Shown here piece by piece: positions 41,968 through 53,021 of a DNA stretch of 64,000 nt. Below the pieces are notes generated by a model. The model searched no databases. It was given only the letters and a program-made list of their open reading frames with translations, and was not told the origin of the DNA. Each line of letters opens with the position of its first letter. The stretch's first letter is position 1. The stretch comes from Taxillus chinensis. Taxonomy: Eukaryota; Streptophyta; Magnoliopsida; Santalales; Loranthaceae. The stretch lies in contig JAKCVP010000010.1 in assembly GCA_023512835.1 (NCBI GenBank), forward strand, positions 496,001 to 560,000, in the 5' to 3' direction. The translations under genes and the position numbers were made by a program.

Positions 41968-43728
41968 ATGTCCTCGCTGCACGAGAAGCCCGTCGATGTG
42001 CTTGGACACAACTCTCGCTTTCCCGACTACGCCCTGCCCAGACTGCCTGCCATGGACAACCAATATGACTCGACTTCTTACGGCTACCCCATGTCTGCCT
42101 ACACACAGGATCAATTCCAGCAGAACCAGCAGTCGATGATGCTGCCGCCCCCGGTCGACCACCACACAAATCAACACTCCACATACGATCCGCATACATA
42201 CCAACCGTACTCCTCCCACCCGAATTCAAGAGACGGCCGTCACTCTAACCTGCCCGTTGCCAGCTCCGACTTTCAGCAGCCTCCACCACCTTCCGCCTAC
42301 CCTCAAGTCCCGCGGCCGGCAATACACCGCGCGCCGGCAAGCAACTATGACGATATCTTCTCCGACATTCAAAGCACATTTGACCAGGCGCCCGTCGTCG
42401 ACTCGGCAAACCAACCTGACGCTCCCTCTTTAGAAGGTGACAGCAAACTGCTTGCCTTTTCTGCCCCACTATACCCTTACAATCTTCTGAGCTACACCTA
42501 CCACCGTACCTCGGTCGCCCTAAATGCTCAATTACACGGCATGTTTTTCCTCTCAGAATCCGCATACCAGAACGGAGAGCCTACCAGCCCCATCGAACTC
42601 ACATGCTACCGCCGGAATCTCTTTTCAATCTCTGGATCCGTGACACTCCCAAGAAGCATGCGCTACATTGTTTCTGAGCAGGGCGAGCAACTGCCCATTG
42701 TAGCTCAAGAACTCACCCTATCTGCTACCGAGTCAGTCGAGGGCAACTCGGTCAAGATCATCAGCGTCCCGTGGAAAACTCCAGCGGGCGCTCAGCCCAG
42801 CGACGACCGCCCGGAGAAGGAGCCCAGCTCAATCGCACTGGACCTGATGGCAGGAGCCGAGATTGACCCGGAACTTGCCACGATCCCAATTCAATGGAAG
42901 CGCCTACAGTTCCGCATTGCGACTGCGAACAACGGCCGAAGGAAAGAACTTCAGCAACACTTCCTTATTAAGCTGCGAGTCATGGCGACCCTGTCGACGG
43001 GGCAAAGGGTATCCATAGCCGAAATTACGTCGAATCATGTCATTGTGCGTGGGCGCAGTCCTCGCAACTTTCAATCAAAGAAGGAGGTGCCTGTGGGACA
43101 GAGCACGTCGGGGCGCAAGAGTCAGCACGCTTCCAAGCCTTCGGTGGCCGTCACGACTCCCACCGGCTCTAACGAGCATTCCGGAAGCACCCCTGTCAAG
43201 TCCGAGGCTCCATTCTTGTTCGACCCATCTGACCTGCAAATGTCTCCGGACTTTCTCGACTGGAAGGTTCCCACAGCGCCAGCCTCGTCGAGCAGCGCCG
43301 CAGCAATGTCTGCGCTACCCGCAGATACTTTTGCCATGCCGCACGGTGTAAATCTATACGCCAACTCAAGCCCGGGTGGCTTCAACAACCGGCGCTCACC
43401 CCCGCGACCGAAAGCCTTGTCGCTGATGGACGAAGAGCCGCGTCGACCCGAGTCGGATTCAGGGCGTCCGCGAAAAATGACCAAAATGTCGTCGCCGAGC
43501 AGTAACTCGCGCGCGTCAGCCAGCACAAGCAACGGCTACCCGTCTTATCCCGAGTCAGGCGACCAGACGTACGAGTACTTCCCCCTAGGTATGGACGATT
43601 GGCAGGAGCCTGTTGACGCCGTGTACAGGCCGCACGTAGTGCACCACATCAACAACGCCGCGGCTGCCGACAGCAGTTCGTCACTGAAGCGCAAGCGCTA
43701 CTTCTCGTCTGAGGAGCAAGCTCCGTGA
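41968..43728 (+). CDS. NDT80/PhoG-domain transcription factor, RON1-like
   Basis: This 586-residue regulator has one exon, start ATG 41968 (MSSLHEKPVDVLGHN). The N-terminal 160 residues are Gln/Pro/Tyr-rich and disordered. The NDT80/PhoG DNA-binding domain spans about 165-372: LLSYTYHRTSVALNAQLHGM, IELTCYRRNLFSISGSVTL, IPIQWKRLQFRIATANNGRR, HFLIKLRVMATL, IAEITSNHVIVRGRSPRNFQ. The C-terminal region is Ser-rich with basic clusters (GRPRKMTKM, SLKRKRYFSS). Position next to the GH3-GNAT and deacetylase genes matches RON1, the activator of GlcNAc catabolism in T. reesei. The last codons run into CCGTGAGTC, so the stop could instead lie inside an intron donor. Confidence 0.85.
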   Translation: MSSLHEKPVDVLGHNSRFPDYALPRLPAMDNQYDSTSYGYPMSAYTQDQFQQNQQSMMLPPPVDHHTNQHSTYDPHTYQPYSSHPNSRDGRHSNLPVASSDFQQPPPPSAYPQVPRPAIHRAPASNYDDIFSDIQSTFDQAPVVDSANQPDAPSLEGDSKLLAFSAPLYPYNLLSYTYHRTSVALNAQLHGMFFLSESAYQNGEPTSPIELTCYRRNLFSISGSVTLPRSMRYIVSEQGEQLPIVAQELTLSATESVEGNSVKIISVPWKTPAGAQPSDDRPEKEPSSIALDLMAGAEIDPELATIPIQWKRLQFRIATANNGRRKELQQHFLIKLRVMATLSTGQRVSIAEITSNHVIVRGRSPRNFQSKKEVPVGQSTSGRKSQHASKPSVAVTTPTGSNEHSGSTPVKSEAPFLFDPSDLQMSPDFLDWKVPTAPASSSSAAAMSALPADTFAMPHGVNLYANSSPGGFNNRRSPPRPKALSLMDEEPRRPESDSGRPRKMTKMSSPSSNSRASASTSNGYPSYPESGDQTYEYFPLGMDDWQEPVDAVYRPHVVHHINNAAAADSSSSLKRKRYFSSEEQAP

Positions 43729-46544
43729 GTCTGACCTGCTGACTCTTTGGAATTTTTCCTCCCTTGCTGCAAGTCATTGAGCTGCGCAACCATGTCAAAA
43801 CCGAGTCATGTGCGCACACACGCACTCACACGCACATGCTCTTCAACCAACGCTTCGTCTGCGAGTGACGGTGACGCTTCGACAGTGCAGCTGAGCCTGT
43901 CATTGTCCTGCGTATCCTCGGAGAAGCTCGAGCCTCCTCCGAGTGCCCGCATCGCGTACTGGGGCCATTTACAGAGACGCGCCAGCGAACTCTATTCATG
44001 ACCGCCTCTAGCCACGCGCAAACGTCTCAGCGTCTACCCAAACGGGGCGGTGACGAACGGAGAGAAAAGATCGCCGGGAGCGCGTGCAGGTCCCCGCCTT
44101 TCTTCGCTTGTGGTACAAGCTATATTGTACCAGGCTTGGAGGAAATGCCTCTGCCCTCTTTTGCATCGCAGATCGGACCACGCCGTCAGACGCAAGCCGG
44201 CCTTGCTTGTACACGTGCCAAACGTCCAATTTCGGGATGCTGCCGAGGATAACTCACCCGGAGAGACATCTGGGCATTACTTCGACTTTGCGTCAACACC
44301 TGAGCCCAGCTTCCGCTGCATGTCTCGCCGACTGCTCGGCGCCTCCATTGACTGGTTGGGTCTCTAATTGCTTGGCCCGGAACAGCCCAAGCCGCATCTA
44401 GCTGACGCTTGGCTGATAGGGCTCGCACTTCGGTGCGAAACAGAATAAAGCATCTCTTGTCCACCGGTTTTAATGATCCTTGACGCCGTCGACGTACGCC
44501 AGCCGTGTTTGCAATTCCAGCGCGCTGGAAGCGAGAGCTGCACGGTGATTCGCCTGCTGCCCTCAGGCCCCATTTGGAGCATCATGCACATGCCTCTGTC
44601 TTTGTCGCCGTTGGCATCACCACAACTGAAAGCCGCATGGCAATTGCTTGGATGTGTGCGCGGCGCTATTCCATTCCCCCATCTCCTCTCTTGTATGGCG
44701 ACCGCGACGGAGTATATGGTATGGCATGGCACATGGACGACTTTACGAGTGGATGTTGGCTATACTTCCTTCCGAGATACCAATTGCACAGGTAGGCGTT
44801 TTGGTCCCAGTCTCCTGGACAGCAGAAGCGCTGCAGTGCAGATGCACTGCTCCAATACACGATACAATTTACCGACGACTGCAAAATGTTTTCTGCCCAG
44901 TGTTCTTACTCAATGCGTCTTTCTTCTCGCCGTGTTGCGCTTGGCTTTGCACTGCACTATGTTGTGCCGACCCTTTGTCCCCTCGCCTCGCCGTTCGAGC
45001 TTGGTCAATGAACGACTAATCGGCTACTTTTAGGTGTTCCCTTTGGTCGGCATACCGCTCCCCAAATTCTGCCTACCTACAGTCCATCTCGACCTGACTC
45101 TGCGGGTAAATGCCAACCTACCCTCGCTGGGTATCTCCCTGAGCTAAAAGCATGTGCGAGCGTCGGGAGAGACTATAAGGAGGTATTTTACCTGCACATG
45201 CTGATTCCACGGCATTCTTGTGTACGGTTTGTAGGTATCTTGGGTGCCTCGAATACTGCGCACGTCACAACACCAAGCACTTGCACGCAAACCTGTCGGC
45301 AACCTCACTAGGTAGGCACCCGTAAATACATGGCAATCCAACCTCACAACCCATCCATCTTCAAGGGACAAAAAAGAAACCGCCAAAAAAAAAAAGAGCA
45401 CGACAGAAAAGGAAAAAAGAAGCATGAAGAACGAAAAAAAGAAAAGCAAGAGTAAAAACAACATTGATGCCATCCCCCAATTTCCCATCACTATGCTGAA
45501 TAGGCAGGTAGGTAGGTAGGTAAATATCCTCTGCAAAAGCACATGCACCCATCGCCCCTGAGGTCCGTTCGCTATGCCGCCCCCTTCAAATATCAACCTT
45601 AATAACTCCAAAACTGTGAATCCCCAATCTCACTCGTGCTTTGAATGTCGTCCTCTTCCCGTTTTTTTTTCATTCATTTACACATCGTCTTACCAATGAT
45701 GAAAAACACAAACTCTACAGCGCGACATTAGAAGAGAAACAGAAAGAAAGAAAAAGAAAACGAGTACGCTAATCGTGATTGCAGCTCCAGAGTCATCCAT
45801 GACAAGTGACAAGGTACGCGCCTTCAAGTCCAAATGTGCTGTACTCCAAGACCCTGCATTGAATAGTGTACTCCATAGCCTGTCGTGCCTGCATTGACTA
45901 GAGCTAAAGGGTGCTTCGTACCTCTATAGCCTGTATTGCATGAGATAACGGGTAAATTCAAGACGCAAATGAGGCTAAAAAAGACAAAAAAACGCCTCCA
46001 TGCCTTGCATGCTGAACATCGTCATCATCGTTAATGGTGATGGCCGTGGGTAGGGATATGTGTATGTGTATGGGGTATGTGTATGGGTGTGGCAATGCCC
46101 TCGGTAACAATGATGAACTCAATGGTAATGCGATGCGATGCGACATGTCATCATGCTGTGCCGTAGTCTGATTCGTCGTCTGCTGTAGAGCCTCGTGTAT
46201 GGCCGGCCTGAGCTTGAGCGCCAAATCATACGAGTTGCCCTGCTGCCTCCTAGGGCTGTGAGGTGCGCAGTAGTCGGTCCTGCGTTGCGTCTTGTCTGGT
46301 GCGGTGTGCGTCGTATCGCGCTTGTGTGGCGTAGTGTCGGTGCCATATTCTGCCCTATGCGTGGAGCGTCGCATCGTCCCCTCTCGTCAGGCATAGCACT
46401 CTCCTGACTCGAAAGTGTACCTGTGGCTGAGGTTGCATGCAGTCGACTAGACCATGCACAACCCTCAAACTCAAACGCCACTCACAACGGCGGGTCCCTG
46501 AATCAGCGCGCGCAAACACAAAGTAGTGAGGAGAAGATCATGTT
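43729..46544. other. 2.8-kb region without a supported gene
   Basis: This lies between the NDT80-like gene and the 3' end of the MAPKKK gene. Open frames up to about 186 codons occur but show no domain, no convincing start and no splice structure. Features seen are A-rich tracts at 45368-45460 and 45735-45765, four AGGT units at 45506-45521, and a TATG/TGTG-rich stretch at about 46050-46092. Long 3' UTRs or non-coding RNA are possible. Confidence 0.45.
45506..45521. repeat. (AGGT)4 microsatellite
   Basis: Four perfect AGGT units are followed by AAAT. The motif family is the same as the TACC/GGTA-rich tracts at 27.7-28.0 kb. Confidence 0.8.
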
Positions 46545-49500
46545 CTACTTCGCCGCCGACGCGCTGCCGTTGCCCAGGTCTCGTCCGGACCCTTCGCTCG
46601 ACGGCGTCATGGGCACACTGCCGCCACCACCGGCACTTCCGCTGCCTGTGCTCACACTCGGCTCCAGGCTCAGCTGATTTCTGAGGACCATGATCCATTC
46701 ATGACCAAGTAGCTCGGCTGCGCTTGCTCGCTTGGCTGGATCGCGCTCAAAGCATCGTTCCAGGAACTCGATACCAGCATCGCTCAACTGATCGCGTGTC
46801 GGTAGTTGCGGGGGGTTACCTTGCGCAATGTTGTACATGATGGCCCACTCGTTGTCGAGAGACGCCCAAGGTCTACGGCCCGTAGCCATCTCGAGAATCA
46901 CGCAACCCAGAGACCACGTATCGACCGCGCCGTGGCGAGGCGTAGACGTCGACGTTGGTCCGGCGTCGGTCGGGGATCCAGCCGATGTAGTTCCGCGGAT
47001 AACCTCAGGCGACATGTACATTGGGGTGCCCGTCATGCTCTTTTGTCTTCCTTGTCTTTGCGGTGCATTGTCATTGTGCGCCAGAGTTCTACCCGTTTGA
47101 CGTGCTATGACTTTCGCGGCGCCAAAGTCGACGTATTTTATGATGCCGTTGTGGTCGAGCAGGATATTCTCTGGCTTGATGTCGCGGTGCACGACGCCTG
47201 ATTCATGCAGGTATGCTAGACCTTCGAGCATCTGGAGTGCGTAGACTTGTATGACTGTTTCGTCTTCAATGCGGCCGTGTTCCAAAAGATTGGCGAGCGA
47301 TCCACCAGAGCAGTATTCCATGAAAATGTAGACTTTGTCGCGGTGTACTTCGATACCAAAGTATTGGACAATGTTTGGATGATCGAGGATTTGCAGTACG
47401 GACATTTCGTCCCGGATCTGTGAGACGATGTTGGGAATCAACTGTGGATCCTGCAGACGGATTTCTTTCACGGCCATTAGCTGACCGCTATCAAGATTGA
47501 TGGCCGCGTAGACTGAGCCAAATGTGCCGCCGCCAATGTAGTTGCCTTGTTGCCAGCGCATAGTAACATTAGTCGCAGACGCGGATAGATAGGTCAAAGA
47601 TCGGTCTGCTTCGTTGTTGTCCTCGATGACACGACCGACAGGCCGTTGCTCGGCTTGTTGCTGGCGCCGTAGCTCGTCGATATGGGCCAGCTGTGTCATC
47701 CACTGCTCGCGCACAGCGCTGACAGACTCTTCGTCATCTTTGAGCTTAGAAATGTCAAGCTTGAATTTCCCGCCCATGGTGTCAATGAGGCGTTGCTTCT
47801 CGGCCTGGGCTGCGACAGTTGATCGAGCGCCCATGATATCAAAGTGGGAGATCAGCAGAGACATACAGCCCGCTACTTTTGACCGAAGCTTCGCGTATTC
47901 ATCGTCAGTAATGTTGAGTATGTTCTGGCCACGGGTCATGACCATTGCAAACTCGAGAGCCTGCACGGCCCATCTGAAGGTCTTTCGCTCAGAGGCAATA
48001 CAATCGTCACAGATAAACGATACCCAATCCAGAGCCAGTCGAGTAAGGCTCAAATTGTTCAGGGCTCTTCGGTTCATGTCCATATAGAGAACGGAACGTT
48101 GACCAAATTCAGTAGCAAAGGCGAAACAATTCTGGATCAGCTCCTGACACTCCATCCCAACGAGCTGCTTGCGGATCAGTTCAACACTTCTCATAATATT
48201 GAGCGATAGTCTGTATGCAGTGCGCTTGATGCGCTGTAGCTCACGGTCGACTGTTGATACATTGGCGCGTCCCGGAACCAGAACATCCAGTTCGGTACCC
48301 ATTGCGGCTTTGAAGCGCGACCTTGCGCTCGCTAAGATGTTTGATGCACCTTCTGCAACGAGCCTCATCTTGCCTGGCGTGATGTCGAAACTAGTGGCTG
48401 GTATATCGACGATTTGGCGGTGGCCGTCCCATTCGATTGGCCGTTCCGGGCAAATGATCAGAACGTACTCGTCTGTGGGGGTTCCTCTCCGGATTGAGCC
48501 GGCTTGGTACGCCGTTGTCAAAGCTGCTTGCACGTCCTTGGGTCTGCCGTGGAAGGCAGCCGACGCCACAAGCCAGACACGCTCATCCTCAGGTGTGTCG
48601 GTCTGACACAGGACGTGGCCAGTGTACTCGAGGTTATGTATCAGATCTGCCAAGTGTTCAGGTTCCATATTAATGCTGTACTCGATCGAGTTTTCGAAGG
48701 TTTGCGTGAGCAGACGCGAGAAACGAAACAGCTTCCGCTGCCGGACACGAACAGAATCGAGGATTTGCTTGTACCGCCTGTCCATCTCCGCGCCGGCCAC
48801 TTCATTCGGCTTTCGTTGCAGCTCTCTTTCGAAATGCTGTGTGAGACGTACCAATGACTTTGATGTTAGCGCGCTAAATTGCTCGGCGACCTCCACGTCA
48901 CCGCCTTCGAAGTGCCTGCCGAGTTCGCTTGAGAACTCCCATTCCTGTTCTAGCACTTCTGCCTCACGAAATGTGTTCTTGTTTGCGGTCAACTTCCAAT
49001 TCAACATCTTGAAATAGAATTTCAGTGCTTCTAGGACCACGGCATCGAAGTTCTCGTCAATGCAGGGCGGTAAATCCCATCCAGCCTCGGGTTGAGAAAT
49101 GAGCATGTAAGCGTCTTTGGTATTGATGGCCAAGCTTAGCAGGATCCGAAATTGTACAATGAGTTGCTCCGCAAGCATGAGTCCTTGCTGCGCTGATTCC
49201 TTCATCTTCTTGGCATAGGACAATCGAACTCTGATGATTTCTTGCGCTAGTCGCGAAGGGAAATTGATTAGAGTAAGGAGCTCCTCAATGTAGGGTGGAA
49301 GATGTTTGCTTGCGAACGCATTGGCGTTCTCGATCAAAGTCGCCTTTGCTTTCTCGATAACGGATTGGACACCGCCAAGTAGGCCGTTGTCCGCATTGTC
49401 GCTTTCGTTGAAGCGGAGGGACTTGAGACCATCTTCTTTGAGGATGCGATCGATGAAGGATGCATCATCGGATAGTCGATTGTCCGAGTCTTCTCGCTCT

Positions 49501-50795
49501 CGAGGCTTTTGAAAGTCAAGCTCGGCATTGCCGACCCATGACTGTAGGATTGCGAGCTCTGTGTTGATTAGTGCGGTGATGTTGTGCCAGGATATAACGG
49601 CATCACATGAGTCCTTGTACGTCTGCGAGGCCGCACGAGGATGGGCTTCCTCCAGCTCTGACCGGGTAGGGTAGAGACTTTCAACCTTTTCAATCTTCTT
49701 GACAATGTCCTCAACCTGCGATCTAGGTCCCTTGCCAACTTCGACCTCGCCCTTGATCTCGAAGGTGATGATTTCTTCCAGGATGCTGGCAACTTTGGAT
49801 CGTTGATCTTCGATCAGCCTCCTCTGAGCGGGTATGGTTCGCCCGCAGACGCGCGCCCTTACGCCCACCCAGAGCTCACCCTTCAACGACTTTCCGCCTG
49901 TCTCGTCTGTGCCACCAGTCATTCGCTTCTTCTCTTGACGGACAACATCGCCAGTCAAGACATTAGATAGCATCGAATGCCACTCGAGGCGCTCCCGGTT
50001 TGCGGGAACCTTGAGCTCTTCCATTGTTGGCACGTTGTTCTCATTGCCATAGAGCATCATCGCCTCTTGATTCTCAATTGCCTCCTCGGAGAATTCGTTT
50101 TGTGTGTTTGGTGACTCGTCGTCGGATTCCGAACCGGTACTGTAGGCTACAGTGCTAGGTGCGTTTATGTGGAAGCTAGGTTCAGCATTGTCCTGTTGTA
50201 ATCGTTGAACGTAGGCCTTCTTCTGAGCTCGGTAATCGGCCTCGGGATTAACGCCACCTCTTGACCTGTTGGCGGAGTGTGACCGCTGCTTGTTCGTGGA
50301 AATAGGGTATTGACTGGGTCGTCGTTGAGGCGCGTAGAGTGATCCCGTGCGTGGTGGCGCGTGTGGGCGCGGTGAGCGAGCACTACTGGGTGTACTGCTG
50401 CCTGGCGTGAGGGGACCATCAAAGGTGGTGTTGAGGGTGCTTGGATTGCTACTGCGTGACCACGAGTGACCCGAATGTGAGCGCGACGAGGGCGGAGAGG
50501 CTATGTATGGAGAGTAACCGTTATGTTGTGAATCTCGCAGCGGCGCAATGTCATCTTGTCTCTCACTTGTGGCATTCAGACCTGCATCTGCCTCCTCTTC
50601 TGAGCCACTGCCTGGCAAATTTGAATATCTTGGGCTGTAAATGCCAGTGGATGAGACGGCGTCTGCTTGGTCAAGCTCGGTCTGATATCTAGTGAGGGGA
50701 AGCTGGGTGGAACCACCATCAGATTCGTCAGAACCAGATGGTTCACTGAGGTGCGCCGGTCGGTGAGCAATGGGAGGCTGCAGACTGTCGGTCAT
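46545..50795 (-). CDS. SSK2: MAP kinase kinase kinase, Ssk2/Ssk22 type
   Basis: This is an intronless 1416-residue MAPKKK of the HOG osmotic/oxidative-stress pathway; in yeast Ssk2/Ssk22 are activated by the response regulator Ssk1 and phosphorylate Pbs2. ATG 50795 begins MTDSLQPP. Residues 1-220 are Ser/Pro-rich and disordered. A long helical regulatory region follows with family blocks such as KGELWVGVRARVCGRTIPAQRR and LNLTRLALDWVSFICDDC-like sequence. The kinase domain spans about 1085-1368: GGGTFGSVYAAINLDSG, MAVKEIRL (Lys), VVHRDIKPENILL, VKYVDFGAAK-type DFG, GTPMYMSPEV, VDTWSLGCVILEMATGRRPW. A Gly/Ser-rich tail ends the protein. Length fits filamentous fungal SskB. Confidence 0.93.
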   Translation of the reverse strand: MTDSLQPPIAHRPAHLSEPSGSDESDGGSTQLPLTRYQTELDQADAVSSTGIYSPRYSNLPGSGSEEEADAGLNATSERQDDIAPLRDSQHNGYSPYIASPPSSRSHSGHSWSRSSNPSTLNTTFDGPLTPGSSTPSSARSPRPHAPPRTGSLYAPQRRPSQYPISTNKQRSHSANRSRGGVNPEADYRAQKKAYVQRLQQDNAEPSFHINAPSTVAYSTGSESDDESPNTQNEFSEEAIENQEAMMLYGNENNVPTMEELKVPANRERLEWHSMLSNVLTGDVVRQEKKRMTGGTDETGGKSLKGELWVGVRARVCGRTIPAQRRLIEDQRSKVASILEEIITFEIKGEVEVGKGPRSQVEDIVKKIEKVESLYPTRSELEEAHPRAASQTYKDSCDAVISWHNITALINTELAILQSWVGNAELDFQKPREREDSDNRLSDDASFIDRILKEDGLKSLRFNESDNADNGLLGGVQSVIEKAKATLIENANAFASKHLPPYIEELLTLINFPSRLAQEIIRVRLSYAKKMKESAQQGLMLAEQLIVQFRILLSLAINTKDAYMLISQPEAGWDLPPCIDENFDAVVLEALKFYFKMLNWKLTANKNTFREAEVLEQEWEFSSELGRHFEGGDVEVAEQFSALTSKSLVRLTQHFERELQRKPNEVAGAEMDRRYKQILDSVRVRQRKLFRFSRLLTQTFENSIEYSINMEPEHLADLIHNLEYTGHVLCQTDTPEDERVWLVASAAFHGRPKDVQAALTTAYQAGSIRRGTPTDEYVLIICPERPIEWDGHRQIVDIPATSFDITPGKMRLVAEGASNILASARSRFKAAMGTELDVLVPGRANVSTVDRELQRIKRTAYRLSLNIMRSVELIRKQLVGMECQELIQNCFAFATEFGQRSVLYMDMNRRALNNLSLTRLALDWVSFICDDCIASERKTFRWAVQALEFAMVMTRGQNILNITDDEYAKLRSKVAGCMSLLISHFDIMGARSTVAAQAEKQRLIDTMGGKFKLDISKLKDDEESVSAVREQWMTQLAHIDELRRQQQAEQRPVGRVIEDNNEADRSLTYLSASATNVTMRWQQGNYIGGGTFGSVYAAINLDSGQLMAVKEIRLQDPQLIPNIVSQIRDEMSVLQILDHPNIVQYFGIEVHRDKVYIFMEYCSGGSLANLLEHGRIEDETVIQVYALQMLEGLAYLHESGVVHRDIKPENILLDHNGIIKYVDFGAAKVIARQTGRTLAHNDNAPQRQGRQKSMTGTPMYMSPEVIRGTTSAGSPTDAGPTSTSTPRHGAVDTWSLGCVILEMATGRRPWASLDNEWAIMYNIAQGNPPQLPTRDQLSDAGIEFLERCFERDPAKRASAAELLGHEWIMVLRNQLSLEPSVSTGSGSAGGGGSVPMTPSSEGSGRDLGNGSASAAK

Positions 50796-53021
50796 GATGG
50801 GCAAGCAGAGTCAAAGAGTTGCGCAAGGCTTTGTTGGCTGTCTGGAGGGGATGACCCTGGGCGCAACGCGTCGCGAGGTCGCACAGCCGACAGCAAGTGG
50901 AACTATGATCTGCGCATGGGACAGATGGCCGAATGATGAGATGCGGTGCGGGTAGAGGATGGGCAAGTCCGGGCGAGTCGCCAATGCGTTGGCAGGCGTC
51001 TGACGGCAAAGGTTTCGTCGCTCTTTGACGTCTTCACTGTGGCGGTGGAGGGAGCCGCGTATGCAGACGAGAGCTAAGGCCAGAGACAAGGAGTGAACGA
51101 GGTGACACGCGCGCAGGCAAAGCGACCTTGGGAGCTCTTGAAGAACGCCAAAAACATTAGGCGACGCGACAGTGTTGTACCGCAATCTCTCGATATACAG
51201 ATGCTCGGAGCTGTACTGTACCTGTAGCAGGCAGGCACGGCAGTACGGGCAGGCACGGCGCCGGGCACGATTGCAGATGAGATCACGTAAGCGTCGGCGG
51301 ACGGAGCTTGTCGCAACACGTGATTATCTCGAAAGTAATGAGCGCCCCAGGCCTTCCCCGCGCACGCGCCACAATCTCCCGCGGGCGCCGTGGCGTCGTC
51401 GCCTTCCTCATCTCAACGCAAGAGGTCGACAGAAAGTTGATTATCTGAGCATGCGCTGCGTCTACTTACCGACTGTTCCCGATTTCTGGCTAGGCTGTCT
51501 TCCTTTCGTTCTGTGGCGCGTTACATCTGTCACTGCCATGGGGCTGAACTAGTCACACTGACGCGCCTGAGTGTGATGGTCTCGATGTCACAAAGAGCTA
51601 GCCTGGCCCTCGAGTGCGTCCAAGGCCAAGACGAAGCAGCTGGGACGCTGCTGCAAAAGCCTGTTTACCGCACGCATCCTTCTGCGCGTAGGGGCGAGCG
51701 CAGGGGCGTTGGGTCCCCATCCCTGATGCTTGTGCCATGGTCCGCAAGCCAGCCGGCGCACAAGCAAGAGCCCTTCGCCGTGCGCCAGCCGCCCACCGCC
51801 CACCTTATCCTCCTTGCCCCTACCGCTGCCAAGATGGCCCGTGGCATCGCTTGATGAACTCAAGCGTGATACTATCGGTGCATCTTGGCAATTCTGCGCA
51901 GCGGTAATAAGCAGTTCTGGCGAGCCTTGCCAGCCCGATGCCTCTGACGCGGCCTGCGCGGCCTCCCGAGTATTGTCGTCGTGTGATGGCCACTGACCTT
52001 CGAATGGCCGGCTGGATTAGCACGTCAAGGACCGCATCTCGAGTCAGCATCCAGCGTGAGAGACCGCGCCTGATCCTGTAACCTCAGATTCGGACATCTC
52101 CACACTGCTAGCCTGCTAGGGCCCAAAGAAAACCGGCATTTGTTATCAAGGCGCAGCTTGGCAGTGTCTCGGCGCAGCCGCCCTCTTCGAAGCCTCTCTT
52201 CAATGGACCCAGCCAAGCGATCTTGTATCCCCCGAGATTTGCTTTTGATTCGCGCGAGGCGTGCTGATCACCACCTCTTCGGTGGCTGGGCTTGGTCCCC
52301 TGGCGTATCTATCGCTTGCATCATGCTTCATCATTCTGGGGCCACTCTCACATGGACAGCAGTCATTGCATCCCTCATCCCAGAAGCGCACCCAAGGTTG
52401 GAATTGTTCCAACTGCACGCACTGCTTGTTGTACGACAGCCTACATGCACGCCTCGCAGCTCCGGTGGTTTCATAGCAAGGATTCGCGGAGCTTGTTAAG
52501 CAGAGCGTAGACTTACACCTCTTGGCAGTTGCATCTTCGCGTCATCATAGCGCTGATGGAAACGGATACCTCACCTCCCTCGCTTGGCATTTGCAGATAG
52601 CATGCCTGGGTGCGATCTAGCGTTTCCTGCTAGGCATTCACCTTCGAGAATATGCCGCGTCCGATGGAGCTTGCCGTGAGACTGCGGACTTTTGCTACCA
52701 CGTTCCAGATCGTCTTGCCGCGTGGTGGCTTGTGGCACGGCATCTATTGCGTCTCTATAAGGGTGCGATGCCTCGTCCGTCTGGCAGAGCCTAGATCATT
52801 TCCTATATCTGTGGAGTTTGACTAGGTTGTAGGCTCCTTTCGCCTCGCCAAGTAAAGTCTGAGCAATCCGTACTCAAACAAACTATATTCCAATCCACGA
52901 CCCCTTCAGACTCATCTATAACTATCCCCACAGTCCACTGTCCACGGGGTGATTGATTGTGCACCACCTTCCCCACATCCCCTGCTCGTTCTCGCGGCAG
53001 ACAATCTTCGCAGCGCCCAAC
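50796..53021. other. 2.2-kb region without a supported gene
   Basis: This is upstream of both the MAPKKK gene (minus) and the MFS gene (plus). CACGTGAT occurs with its E-box at 51317-51322, about 520 bp from the MAPKKK start. Open frames (for example 51172-51552, 52140-52499) have no recognisable domains. The interval is long for two promoters alone, so an unrecognised short or non-coding transcript is possible. Confidence 0.4.

Noticed and set aside
44473..45033. 186-codon plus-strand frame in the 2.8-kb gap
   Set aside because: Composition and lack of any motif suggest chance; no intron or promoter context supports it.
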